This document shows positions 23,289 through 34,755 of a stretch of DNA of 64,000 bases, in pieces. The position numbers were made by a program, and so were the translations under genes. The stretch is from Raphanus sativus. Lineage: Eukaryota; Streptophyta; Magnoliopsida; Brassicales; Brassicaceae. The notes under the pieces are model-generated. The model did not search any database. It was not told the origin of the DNA and saw only the letters and a list, made by a program, of their open reading frames with translations. The stretch spans positions 10,238,106 through 10,302,105 of the forward strand of contig NC_079518.1 in the NCBI RefSeq assembly GCF_000801105.2. The letters run 5' to 3'. Positions within the stretch are counted from its first letter, which is position 1. Each line of letters begins with the position of its first letter.

Positions 23289-23509
23289 ATGGGTATCTCC
23301 AAAAATATATTGATCGCATTTGTTTTCACTATCTTCTTCATAGTATCTAATGTTCATTGTTACCCCAGGTTTTTAATTTCACTTTACTGTTTACTTTTAT
23401 TTATACTCATATATTTATCTTTTTTATAATTGTCAACATTGTAATCATTTTTATTTTCAACAGACTTTGAGATAAAACAAGACTACAAAAAATGATACGA
23501 CATTCCGTG
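23289..23509 (+). pseudogene. Defensin-like copy F, broken and cut by a gap
   Basis: Exon 1 is 23289-23368 and exon 2 starts at 23464. Exon 1 has one extra C before the donor (TACCCCAG), which shifts the frame. Exon 2 has TGA where the first mature cysteine codon TGC should be. The rest is lost in the gap at 23510. Two lesions make it a pseudogene, although errors next to a gap are possible. Confidence 0.75.
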
Positions 23510-23609
23510 NNNNNNNNNNNNNNNNNNNNNNNNNNNNNNNNNNNNNNNNNNNNNNNNNNNNNNNNNNNNNNNNNNNNNNNNNNNNNNNNNNNNNNNNNNN
23601 NNNNNNNNN
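23510..23609. other. Assembly gap (100 N)
   Basis: The gap replaces the rest of copy F exon 2, its 3' flank and most of the upstream region of copy G. About 1.3 kb is expected if a whole unit is missing. Confidence 0.99.
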
Positions 23610-23941
23610 AAATTTTAGTTGTTTTGACTAAAACTAAGGAAATATCAATCATTAATAATAATCTAAATCTATAACTAATAGACCTTGCAAAATCAGCAAC
23701 AAATAACAACAGTACATTACACAAGATATTTTCTACAAAAAGAGAAATAATATTTGAAACCAATGATAAAATTTTATAAGGTACGGAATTTATTTTAATA
23801 TTATTTTGACTATAATCCCAGAAATTAAGGTCAAGGATATTCTAATGAAATTTTCCTTTTATGCAAATTTCTGTTATTATATATATAACAATATAAATCA
23901 AAGTAGAACACTAAACAAAAATTAATACAAGTTCATACAAA

Positions 23942-24253
23942 ATGGGTATCTCCAAAAACATATTGATCGCATTTGTTTTCACTATCTTCCTCATAGTATC
24001 TAATGTTCATTGTTACCCAGGTTTTTAATTTCACTTTACTGTTTACTTTTATTTTTATACTCATATATTTATCTTTTTATAATTGTCAACATTGTAATCA
24101 TTTTTATTTTCAACAGACTTTGAGATAAAACAAGACTACAAAAAATGCTACGACATTCCGTGTAAAACAAAAGACGGAACATGCGAGAAGTTTTGTGGAG
24201 CTATGACCATTCAGTTAGTTGGCGAATGTGAATCTGGAAAAATGTTGTTGTAG
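23942..24253 (+). pseudogene. Defensin-like copy G, frameshift before the CCC motif
   Basis: Exon 1 (23942-24020) and its splice sites are good, and exon 2 starts at 24117. An extra A (GGAAAAATG instead of GGAAAATG) shifts the frame in GKCCC, giving GKMLL and a stop at 24251-24253. The last three cysteines are lost, so the disulphide core cannot form. The lesion lies in an A run, so a sequencing error should be excluded. Confidence 0.75.
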
Positions 24254-25659
24254 GTCAAAAAGGCTAAACTAACATTATTAGATAGTATAAATTTTGTACT
24301 GGTGTCAAGAGTACTAATAAAGATCCCAAAACGATTAGCAACCTGGAATTACTTTCTAAGAAAATATTTGCTTAAAGGAAATAAAAAATATCAATTCACC
24401 ATATAAGATATTTAAATGTAAAATATGAATATTACTAGCAAAAACAGGTCTTCATATACTGATGGTAAATTCCATAATTATTTTGATAACTAGAATATTA
24501 TCTTTTGTGAATTTGATATTTTGGGTGCAAAACATTTGATTCTCTTGTTTTACTCTATTCAAAACAATTGGCTTTGATATGTTTGATTTGTAAATAATAA
24601 CATTTGCGAGTATGGTTTTGATAGTAACTTGTCGTTGAAACACCATTTTTCTTTCCTCGAAGAAACTATTCTATTTTCTTTGTACTTTACATCAAAATGT
24701 TAAATTGATTAGACAAACCATATAGTCAGCTTTTTTTGTCTAAATATATTTTTACTGCACCCATAATTATTTTGATACAACGAAATTTTTTTTACTAAAA
24801 CATCTATCGCGTATAATTTTTCTAAAATAAAATATCAAAAAATGATTTATATAAGTGTAGTTCATGTCACTAATTACATATTTTTATCTTAATTTTGTTA
24901 CATATTTTAAATCTTAAATCATTATGAAATATGTGTTGATATTACAAGAGAAAATATTAATAAATATTTTTTTTGTGTGTAGAACAAAACAACCATCAAC
25001 ATATTATAGTCTAAATATATTATGTATGACATATTCTGCTTATGTTTATCTGAAAATGGTTATAAGAAAACTAAAACTAGAAATAAACACTCAAAAATAA
25101 CAAAGTTCTCTATTAGTCATATGGAAAATTAATGCATTTACTATAAAATATTAAAAATTAAAAGTTGTAAGATTCTACTGAACTAAAAATAATAACATAC
25201 ATGTATGAAAAACCTCATATGCCAAGTTTTTTATTAAGTAAACTATCGGATTCATCTACAAATATATATATATATATATATATATTATTTTTTTTTAAAT
25301 ATACAATTTATGAAATTAAAGATATAATATAAATTTAGTTGTTTTGACTAAAGGTAAGGAAATATTCAATCATAATAATAATCTAAATCTATAACTAATA
25401 GACCTTGCAAAATCAGTAACAAATAACAAACAGTATATTGACAAGATATTTTCTACAAAAAAGAATAATATTTGAAACCAATGATAAAATATTATAAGGT
25501 ACGGAATTTATTTTAATATTATTTTGACTATAATCCCAGAAATTAAGGTCAAGGATATTCTAATGAAATTTTCCTTTTTATGAAATTTCTGTTATTATAT
25601 ATATAACAATAGTAATCAAAGTAGAACACTAAACAAAAATTAATACAAGTTCATACAAA

Positions 25660-25999
25660 ATGGGTATCTCCAAAAACATATTGATCGCATTTGTTTTCAC
25701 TATCTTCTTCATAGTATCTAATGTTCATTGTTACCCAGATTTTTAATTTCACTTTGCTGGTTACTTTTATTTATACTTATATATTTATCTTTTTATAATT
25801 GTCAACATTGTAATCATTTTTATTTTCAACAGACTTTGAGATAAAACAAGACTACAGAAAATGCTACGAAATTCCGTGTAAACCAAAAGACGGAACATGC
25901 GAGAAGTTTTGTGGAGCTATGACCATTCAGTTAGTTGGCGAATGTGAATCTGGAAAATGTTGTTGTAGGTCAAAAAGCCAAACTAACATTATTAGATAG
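25660..25999 (+). pseudogene. Defensin-like copy H, donor site lost
   Basis: Exon 1 is 25660-25738 and exon 2 is 25833-25999. The donor GT after CCCAG is AT (25739-25740); the following bases do not match the U12 AT-AC donor. If spliced as in its relatives it would give 81 residues with all eight cysteines, but a one-base deletion near the end changes the C-terminus to SQTNIIR. Intron retention would add a hydrophobic tail and stop within exon 2. It is probably inactive. Confidence 0.7.
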
Positions 26000-27081
26000 T
26001 ATAAATTTTGTACTAGTGTCAAGAATAGTAATAAAGATCCAAAACGATTTGCAACCTGGAATTACTTTGTAAGAAAATCTTTGCTTAAAGGAAATAAAAA
26101 ATATAAATTCACTATATAAGATATTTAAATGTAAAATATCAATATTACTAGCAAAAAAGTCTTCATATACTGATGGTAAATTTGATAATTATTTGGATAA
26201 CTAGAATATTATCTTTTGTGAATTTGATATTTTTGGTGCAAAACGTTTGATTCTCTTGTTTTAATATATTCAAAACAATTGGCTTATATAAACAACTCTT
26301 CATATACCGATGTTTGATTATCTCTTGTTTTAATATGTTTAGTGTTCTACTTTGATTTATATTGTTATATATATATATATATTATATATATATATATTAT
26401 ATATATTATATATTATATATATATATATAATAACAGTAATTTGCATAAAAGGAAAATTTCATCGACGAAAAAAAAAGGAAAATTTAATCTAAATATCCTT
26501 GAGCTTAATTTCTCGGATTACAGTCAAAATAATATTAAAATGAATTCCTTACCTCATAGTATTTTATCATTGGTTTCAAATGTCATTATATTTTTTGTAT
26601 AAAATATCTTGTCAAAATACTATTTGTTACTGATTTTGCAAGGTCTATTAGTCGTAGATTTAGATTATTATTATGATTGAATATTTCCTTAGTTTAGTCA
26701 AAACAAGTTAATTTATATTATATTTTTTATTTCATAATTATATATTTTAATATATATAGATATATTTAGTGGTAGATGAATCTAATAGATTATTTAATAA
26801 AAACTCGGCATATGAGGTTTTTCATACATGTATGTTATTATTTTTTGTTCAGTAGAATCTTACAACTTTTAATTTTTGAAGTTTTATAATAAATGCATTA
26901 ATTTGCCATATGACTAATAGAGAATTTTGTTATTTTTGAGTGTTTATTCCTAGTTTTAATTTTCTTATAACCATTTTCAGATTAACATAAGCAGAATATG
27001 TCATACATAATATATTTAGACTATAATATGTTTATGGTTGTTTTGTTCTACACACAAAAAAAATATTAATATTTGCTCTTG
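26000..27081 (-). repeat. Copy H 3' flank joined to an inverted, gene-less upstream region (copy I)
   Basis: The 3' flank of copy H runs to about 26285. After scrambled bits of 3'-flank sequence, upstream-region sequence begins in minus orientation at about 26336 (TTTAGTGTTCTACTTTG) and continues to the MULE at 27091, then beyond it at 31570-31745. The gene itself is missing, so this is a promoter-only remnant. A long AT microsatellite lies at 26361-26430. Confidence 0.7.
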
Positions 27082-27244
27082 TAATATCAAGGGGAGTTGC
27101 CACTAATACCACTTTTATGATACCACTTTTCAAAAATACACTAACCAACTTTACCACTAAAAACTAAATAAGAAAATGACTGTTATACCCCTTGGTGTAC
27201 TCTCTCCCACAGCTCTCCAAATCCAATCAAACGAGACTGAATAC

Positions 27245-27360
27245 GAACCTGACGAGCTCTCCGATGATCTCTCCGACGAGCTCTCCAATGATCTCTCCGA
27301 CGAGCTCTCCGATGATCTCTCCGACGAGCTCTCCGAGCATTCCGACGACGAGCTCTCCGG
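27245..27360. repeat. GC-rich tandem repeat near the MULE left end
   Basis: Units of about 24 bases built on CTCCGATGATCTCTCCGACGAG repeat about four times. A related GC-rich array (GATGGATCTCGACGGAGAC) lies near the right end at 31255-31340. These could be subterminal repeats. The open frame they create is probably a by-product. Confidence 0.7.
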
Positions 27361-28142
27361 CGGCGAGCTCTCTGATGAGATCTGGCGACTTCCCGGCGAG
27401 CGAGATCTGGCGACTTCCCGGCGAGTTTCGATGATTCTGACACTTTTGCCGACAAGATTCAACGATTCCGGCGAGATTTGACGAAGCAGATGTCCGACGA
27501 GCTCAAATGAACAAAACAAGAGGATTTCTCACCTTGAACGCATAACAAAGGTGAAAGGGTAATAGATGGTGATTTTCGTCTCCTTTTGTAATTTTAGCTT
27601 GATTTCTCAAAATCGATCAATTTCTGGGAAGGGAGACAAAGTTTTTCGCATGAAGTTTTTAAATCTCAAATTTAGAAGACCTTATAAATTTATCGATAAA
27701 GAACATAGTGCTAACATTTTTGTTTATAAGAGTTTTCAGTTATTTTACAAGGTAGTATGTAGTACTCATGATTTGCTTATTGTTGGAAGTAGTAATTCCT
27801 TAGATTTTATATCTATAAGACCTTAATTATAAAACAACTGTGTATATGGAGGATCATTATCACATATAATTTTATCCCACAATATAGCTGTGTATATAAA
27901 GATTGACTATCACCATTATGCTTTTTTATGTTTCAGAAAATAATACAAATATGACAATTGATTGTGTCAAGCAAGATTCATTAAAGTAACCACATATCTG
28001 ATCAAACTTCAAGAGAATGGAGGATGTCCTCACCTATGTGTAATCATATGCTTAAACAGTTGATGGATTCTTTGAAACAAGAATTTGCTTGTTTGTTATT
28101 TTCAAAGACTGTTGTTATTGATGCTTCTTTTAAAAGTGATAT

Positions 28143-28631
28143 GTGATTGGTCAGAAGAAGAAACTTGGAGGTGCTCGTAATGATCTCAATGACATCACAA
28201 AAAAGTCTGGGTCATTCCAAAGTTTCTTCCAAGAACAAGCAAATCCTTTTTTCTGGTTCTGCAAAATGCGAAACCAACATAGCTGGGGAGATGTTCTTGT
28301 GAACTTGTGCTTAAAGCTTGTTATTTTGCAGATTCTTCCAATTGAAGTTAAGTATTTCTCTGTGTTTATACAGCATGCCTTTGATCAGATCCTCCTTGAT
28401 TTGGAAGCACAACAAAAGGGTGGTGACATGGCTCTTTCACCAAATATGCTAGAAAGAAGCAAAGCGATGAAACATATGTTCACTTTTACCTTGAGATCAA
28501 CTAGAAAGGGTATTGTTACAGAAAATTTTTTTTTGGCCGATGAAGCTACATCAATCGCTATCTGGTGTATGCTGCAATTTATAAATATTTATAAACTCTT
28601 ATTAATGAATACATTTAATAAGAGTTTATAA
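28143..28631 (+). CDS. Open frame of unknown origin inside the MULE
   Basis: 162 residues from the ATG at 28143. Parts such as KKLGGARNDLNDITKKSGSF and MLERSKAMKHMFTFTLRS look like real protein rather than chance, but I recognise no family. It has no signal peptide, and introns could be included. It may be another captured fragment. Whether it is expressed is unknown. Confidence 0.25.
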   Translation: MIGQKKKLGGARNDLNDITKKSGSFQSFFQEQANPFFWFCKMRNQHSWGDVLVNLCLKLVILQILPIEVKYFSVFIQHAFDQILLDLEAQQKGGDMALSPNMLERSKAMKHMFTFTLRSTRKGIVTENFFLADEATSIAIWCMLQFINIYKLLLMNTFNKSL

Positions 28632-29159
28632 ATAATACACAAAAGAGGTTCTTTGTTATATAAGAGGTTCTTCCAGTTTTTATTAGGAATGATCTCCAAG
28701 TGGCCTCCTTTATGAGCAAACATAAAGAAAGCAGAGGATTTCTTCATTTTTGTGTAACAATTTTTGAGGTTAATTCTTTGGTCATGCTTTATTTATAAGG
28801 CTTTGTTATTTACTTTGACACAGTCACTAGTTTTGTGTTTTTATATTGCAAAAATATATGTACCCACTCTCTTTAATTGTGCGAAACAGTGTTGTCTATA
28901 ACAGTGTCCTTTAGGTATTTAGAACCCCTTTTACATTTTCATAAGGACATAAAAAATATTGAATAGAGATTATTGATTTCATTTTTTAATGGTACAAATG
29001 GAAATGCATAGATTACAATTAGTTATGTCAAGTTCATAAAATTTTGATACACAAGATTAAATTCATAAAACTAAAGAACACGTGCAGGCTTTGTAAGGAG
29101 ATGATGATACGTGGCAGATTCTGAGGCACATGCGGATAACAAGCAAGTCTCCACCGCTT

Positions 29160-29944
29160 CAGATATTTTACATACCCTTATAAATTGTTTTATAATCTTT
29201 TATAATGGTGTATAAACTTTACAAATTATTTTTATAAACTCTTCTAAATTATTTACATACCCTTATAAACCTTTATAAATTATTATACAAACCATTATAA
29301 ATTGTTTTATAAGGATTTCTAAATGGTTATAAAATCTTTTAGTTGATTTATAAACTTATACAACTAATTTCTTAAGGTTTCTAAGTTAATGTATAAAAAC
29401 CTTATAAATTGATTCATAAGGGTTTATAAAATGAGAATCGTTATAACTTTTACTCCAATAGGTTTTTAGTAAGAAAAAAAAGAGTTTATAAGGTTTTATA
29501 AAACATTTTTTAACTTAAAAAATCATTTATAAATTTTTTTATAAATATTTTACGTGAAAATTATAAGAATTTATAAATATTTCTATAAGAGGTTATACAT
29601 TAATTATAAATATTAATCAGTTAGTTATAAGAATATCTTAAAGCTTATGATTTTATCTATCCACTCATGATAATAAACAATTATAATGCTTCTGCCAATC
29701 TCCATCCCTCTCTTTTTTTGCTGTGTATGTATTGTGTAACTAACTATAAACGAGTTTGATTTCAAGTAAACAATAGCTTGAAACTGCACATATGATCTCT
29801 TGGGTAATTTAAATTTAAAAGAAACAATTAAATGATTTATAAAACCTTATAAGTCATTTATCCGGATTCATAAACCAATTTCTAAGAGTTTATAACTTAT
29901 TTTATAAAGATTTATAAATTAGCTATATAAATTATAAAGACTTA
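29160..29944. repeat. TTTATAA-dense region in the MULE
   Basis: About 780 bases in which TTATAAA/TTTATAA-type words recur dozens of times in both orientations, with irregular spacing. No gene is seen. It differs from the ordinary AT-rich flanks by its strong bias to this one word. Confidence 0.6.
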
Positions 29945-30523
29945 TAAATTATTGAAACAACTATCATCCATGTGAAGTTTCAGAGACTCTATTACAACAC
30001 CACGTGGAGCGTTTGCTTCTTTGCTATCCCCAAGGCATGGGTTCCAGCTATCAAATCTGGTTTTGGATGAAGGTGAAGCCTGAATACAAGAACTGGTTCT
30101 TGCTCTGCCGGAGAGTGTGATATACATTGAAGATATGCATCTCAAGATTTTTTCAGAGAACCTACTCGGATTTTCCATGTCATCTACGATGTGAGATGAG
30201 CCTAGAAGATCTCCAAGGGTAGTATGATGAGCATAAACATATCTTTTATTCTTCTGCAAACATCAAATCAGTTAAACAAATATGCTAAATGTTGAAGACC
30301 AATGTGTTCTACTTACTTTTGTAGAAAAGACTTTTAAGTTGGCTTGGAAACTCCAAGGACATGAACGTTCAGACACGGGAGATGCTTGATAATTGTAGCT
30401 GAGCACACCAGTAAGGTCTGATTGTGAGACGAAACTTGTTTCAGCATGTGGAGAAAATGAAGTAACTTGTTCATCAAAAGATGTCATGTAAAGAGAGAGA
30501 AGATATAATGTTCTATACGCCAT
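29945..30523 (-). pseudogene. Captured DUF547/MIP1-type gene fragment
   Basis: Two exons on the minus strand: upstream exon ending 30317 (donor GTAAGT), and 29945-30253 (acceptor TTTGCAG). Joined, they read through ENPSRFSEKILRCISSMY and then SWNPCLGDSKE. This corresponds to the region before the DUF547 domain in plant proteins annotated as ternary complex factor MIP1 leucine-zipper proteins. The DUF547 domain itself is absent. A host gene function is not expected. Confidence 0.6.
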
Positions 30524-30539
30524 TTGTTTAAGCCATTTT

Positions 30540-30770
30540 TCACATTTTTAAGCCATTTTTCACATACCCAGCAATCATCGAAGTCCAGAAAACTACATTC
30601 CTAAGGGCAATACCGTCAAACACTCTACAACAACTCTCGATCTCTCCACACTTAGCATACATATCTACAAGACCTGTCAACACAATATTATCAAAGCCTG
30701 GCACCTTAACGATGTCGCAGTGTATCTTCTTCCTGTTATCTAAGTCATGCATCTCAGTACATGCTTTCAA
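30540..30770 (-). pseudogene. Captured PLS-type PPR gene fragment
   Basis: 76 residues on the minus strand read KACTEMHDLDNRKKIHCDIV then VLTGLVDMYAKCGEIESCCR and NVVFWTSMIAGYVKNG. These are two consecutive pentatricopeptide repeats of the PLS subfamily (mitochondrial or plastid RNA-editing type). There is no start context and no downstream repeats, so it is a fragment within the Pack-MULE. Confidence 0.8.
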
Positions 30771-31751
30771 AGCTATGGAGAAAACAATGTCATCGTAATA
30801 TCATTAAGCATTAAGTTGTACTATCGACAATATCATAAAACCAAGATTTATAAGAGGTTATAATTCTTTGAAATGCAATGTTCACTATCCAAAAATCTTT
30901 CTCCTAACCAGAACTATTCAAACGACAAGTCTAAATCAAATCAACCTTATTTGTTTTTTTTGGATAACAGAGGAACGAAAATTCTAATATTACTTGAACC
31001 CAGATTTATAAAGGTTTATAATTTTTCGAAAGCTCAATGTTTACTATTGAAACTCTTTTCCTTAGATCGACATGTTCTAAACCAACTTTTCTGATTTTTT
31101 TTATATCAGAAAGAACAAATTCAAAAAATTACTTGAATCAAACAAAAAGTATACAAATTAGAAACATACCAGTGTCAATCGTGGTGAGGAACCAACATAT
31201 TTGAGATTTTAATCGTGATTATCGTAATCTCTTGTCGTCGGCTGAGAGAGAGAGAGTGATGATGGATCTCGACGGAGACGACGGATTACAGAGACGATGG
31301 ATCTCGACGGAGACGGCGGATCTCAACAGAAACGACGATGGATCTCTGTAACTCTTCTGTCACCAACTGCTTGAGAGAGACGACTTCATCGGAGAGAGGC
31401 GACGGAGAAGAGATGATGGATCTCCACGGGGAGAGAGAGATAAGGTAGGATTAATTTTGTCTTTTACACATTAATGAAAAGTGTATTTGTGAAAATGTCC
31501 TTCTATTGATGGTATTGTTGTATTGTGGTACTACACAAAGTGTAGTTATGAAATTTCCCCTAATATCAACACATATTTCAAAATGATATAAGATTTAAAA
31601 TATGTAACAGAATTTAGAGAGAAAAATATGTAATTAGTGACATGAACTACACTTATATAAATCATTTTTGATATTTTATTTTAGAAAAATTAAACATGAT
31701 AGATGTATTAGTAAAAGAAAATTTATTTGTATCAAAATAATTATTTGTATC

Positions 31752-34700
31752 AAAATTTAATGAAGTATGCTGAGTAAATATGTGATACATATATTTACTA
31801 TTATTTTTCGGTAGATTATTTGGTATTTCTGTTTTGGTAAGTGCAGAGACTTTAGTATTTGTGTGTAATTTTTAACTGAGAAATTATTTCCTCTACCTCT
31901 ATGGATGATTAATAGCTCGGAAGTTTTTTTTTTGTTAAACATAATAGCTAGGAAGTTCTCACATTTACATTGTCATAATACGGTTCCCATTACAAAATTT
32001 GAAAAGATATATGTAAAGTATTTTTTAAATATTTTCATAGTAATGATAGTCTGATCGTTGTTCCTTTTGTTTAAACTGCATCGTGTTTTTTGAATGTTAA
32101 GAAGTTTTTCTGGATGATGATTAATCAATTTTTTTATCAAACTTTCAAATGGTTACGATTAATTTAGTTAATATGTTGTACTCTATATTCTGCTTTGTAT
32201 GTGTATGGAACTATATATCCATTGGATGTGGGTGTAGTTATTTTGAGTTGTCTGTTTCTCCCTTGGCACATATATATAACTCGGTAATCCCTTAACAATT
32301 TGATAAATCTGGAGAAATATGAATCCGTGTGAAGACGATTATTTTCTCGATCACCTACCCATCCACTCAAAGTCACCCTTACAACCTTCAGAATAATTCA
32401 TTTATGATTGTCTGTGTAACTTCCGTCTTCTCCTCAATTGGTATGCTTTGGATCACTTCTCCTCTCCAGGTAAATATTACGTAAAAGTGTAAGACACTGT
32501 TCCTGTAATCTTTTGGATTATAATTACTTGATATCATATGAGATAAGTGTTAACTCTTTTGGATTGTGAAGTTTTTTTCACCTCAGCTCAATTATATTGA
32601 AAGGTTCTTTTTATTTTGTTAGAGTCCACCAATTCACTTTTCATTTGCGTCTCATGTAGACAATTACATACGAACCAAGTTAGAAAGCTGCTTGAGAAGT
32701 TGATTTTCGCTTGCAGTGGCGTTAATACGGTATGCTCTACTTTCTAACCATTGAAAAATATTTATATTTTTTTATTTTCCTTCCGTCTCTGCATGAGAAA
32801 ATCGTACATGGGTTCAATATTGTTTCACTCACCAGTACATGCGTCATCTACATGATATTTAGTTCTAATCTTTTTTTCCAAAAAGTAGTCACATGTAATG
32901 CTAACAACCCTCAAATGTTCTCAGTAGACTGTTAGCTTTGGAACTCAAATATGTACTTCTAGTCTTATATATTGTTTATCATACACATCAGACTCAAACT
33001 GTTGTCTTCCCAACAAAGGCTAGAGCCTTGGTCTACATCTTTATGGAATTTGAGAGAGAAGAGGCCTGCATTGTTACTAAGGACTTGATGGGACCACTCC
33101 ACCCATCCAAGAAGATTTTAATGAGACGTGCATTGTAAGGAACACACTCATTAATTCCAGTGTTCGCTAGAACCGTCAACCGTGGCAACACACCTCAAGA
33201 ATTACGGAAGTCCTTTCCAGATTGTATCATGGTAGTAGGCTAGTAGCTCATAGCCGCTCTCTTCATCTTGTGGTGCAGGTAGAGTTCTTCGGAAGTCATA
33301 GAAGCTTGATTCTGGTGCAACCTAAACATAGTTTAAGTAGATTCAATAAAATAAAAAACCTCTATAGAGTTATTTGTCTGCATATAACTACTCTCTGTTT
33401 CATGTCTCCATCGAGTACTTGTTTATAGTTAGGAGTAAGGTCAAAGAAAACAAACCATTATAAATTTTCTGAACTGCCTCGTGCAGATTAATATCAATCT
33501 CTTGAATAAGATCAATCTGTTACAGAGGATTTCGGTTGAATAATCTCAACAGGAGCAAGATGTTAAGAAGTTTGTGATTGTGGACAAGTCTCATTTGCAG
33601 TGATTAGAGGAAGTCCACCATCCATTATAGCTGATTGGTTGAGCATTGTCGCCATAAGAAAATAGCGTCTCTAAAGAACATAACATAAGGTTCATTAGTA
33701 AGAACTGAAACAGAGAAAAGAGAAGCCAATGGATGGGAAAATGTATAACTTTTCCATCAACCCTCTCCTCCTTCAAATCCCACACCCAATTGAATTCGAC
33801 TCAAACACATGCAGGTGGAGAACAACAACATCAGTACAATACAGAAAAAAACTTACAGATCGTTGATATCTCAAGCTTTGAAAAATAGCAAATGAAGAAG
33901 AAATGAAGAGAACCATAAAACTAATCATACCAGAGAATCCACAAATGACACATGCCTCAACAGTTTCATTTTGGATTTCTCAAAAGTAAAGACATCACAA
34001 TTTGGTTTGTCATCCTTTCGACTCCCATATGCTCTGGAATAAGAGATACGTTATTAACGCTCTCCGACACAATCCTACACTTAACTTTTTTTTTAAAAGA
34101 AAAACATGGGTTGCAAGCAACAACTAACTTAACGGATAGTCTGCGCATGAGCATGGACGATGTAACCCGCAGTGTATACCAAACTTACTTAGCCCTTTCG
34201 TTGCTTTAACCCACTGGTGACCCATAGAAAAATTGTTTGCTGCAGGAAAACATATAATGAAGAAGATATTCATGACACTCCTTAGGTTATATGGTAAGAT
34301 GAAAAAAAAAACTTGTTGGAACTTCTAAGCATGGTCCTACCTGGAGATGTATATGTAATAGATACTATTGGGTTCTTCTTTGATTCTTCCATCTGAAGAG
34401 AAACTGTAGGGACACAAACCATGTCATCATTTATCCAATTAACAATCAGATTGACGAAAAGAACAAACATGTGATAGCTTCTTGGTTGTTAGTTTAGGTG
34501 CTCCTCTCAACCCTAATCTCTGATCCTTAAACTTACCACTCAAAATCAGAAAATTAATTTATCACAGCATCCTTTGGAGAAAACTTTGACACATGTCTAC
34601 TAGTTTTGACTTAAGCTTGGTGAAACTCCAATTCCAGTCTATAGCTCTTCCTTCAGTATTAGCCGCTACTACCTCTGTTTTCAAACTTCGACAGGCCGTA

Positions 34701-34755
34701 CATGTAAATGAAGAGTAGCAAAAATGGCACAGAAGCGTTGCTGCTTGTCTATTTG
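31752..34755. repeat. Direct segmental duplication, block 2 (uninterrupted copy)
   Basis: This is the uninterrupted partner of block 1 (10902-19837). It preserves the empty sites of all three block-1 insertions: single AACTTTCAA, single TCATA and single CAATTCACTTTTC. The left end is fused to the upstream region of copy I at about 31745. At the right end block similarity stops after CTATTTG, where block 1 turns into copy D. Shared short open frames (32938-33138 plus, 33591-33785 minus, 34282-34470 minus) are unrecognised. Confidence 0.9.

Larger units (their letters stand above)
27091..31560. mobile_element. Pack-MULE (non-autonomous Mutator-like element)
   Basis: It is flanked by the exact 9-base duplication TAATATCAA (27082-27090, 31561-31569). 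The ends start GGGGAGTTGCCACTAATACC and, reversed, GGGGAAATTTCATAACTAC, with further inverted similarity around AAATACACT. There is no MURA transposase. Inside are a GC-rich 24-base repeat near the left end, an unknown open frame, a TTTATAA-dense stretch, and minus-strand pieces of a DUF547 gene and a PPR gene. Retained introns in the DUF547 piece mean DNA-level capture. Confidence 0.88.

Noticed and set aside
25739..25740. U12-type AT-AC intron in copy H
   Set aside because: The bases after AT do not match the conserved AT-AC donor and the acceptor is AG as in the sister copies, so simple loss of GT is the better reading.
27157..27519. Open frames on both strands rich in DELSDDLSDEL or SSESSSE repeats
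   Set aside because: They are by-products of the GC-rich 24-base tandem repeat at the MULE end; all frames stay open because the unit length is a multiple of three.
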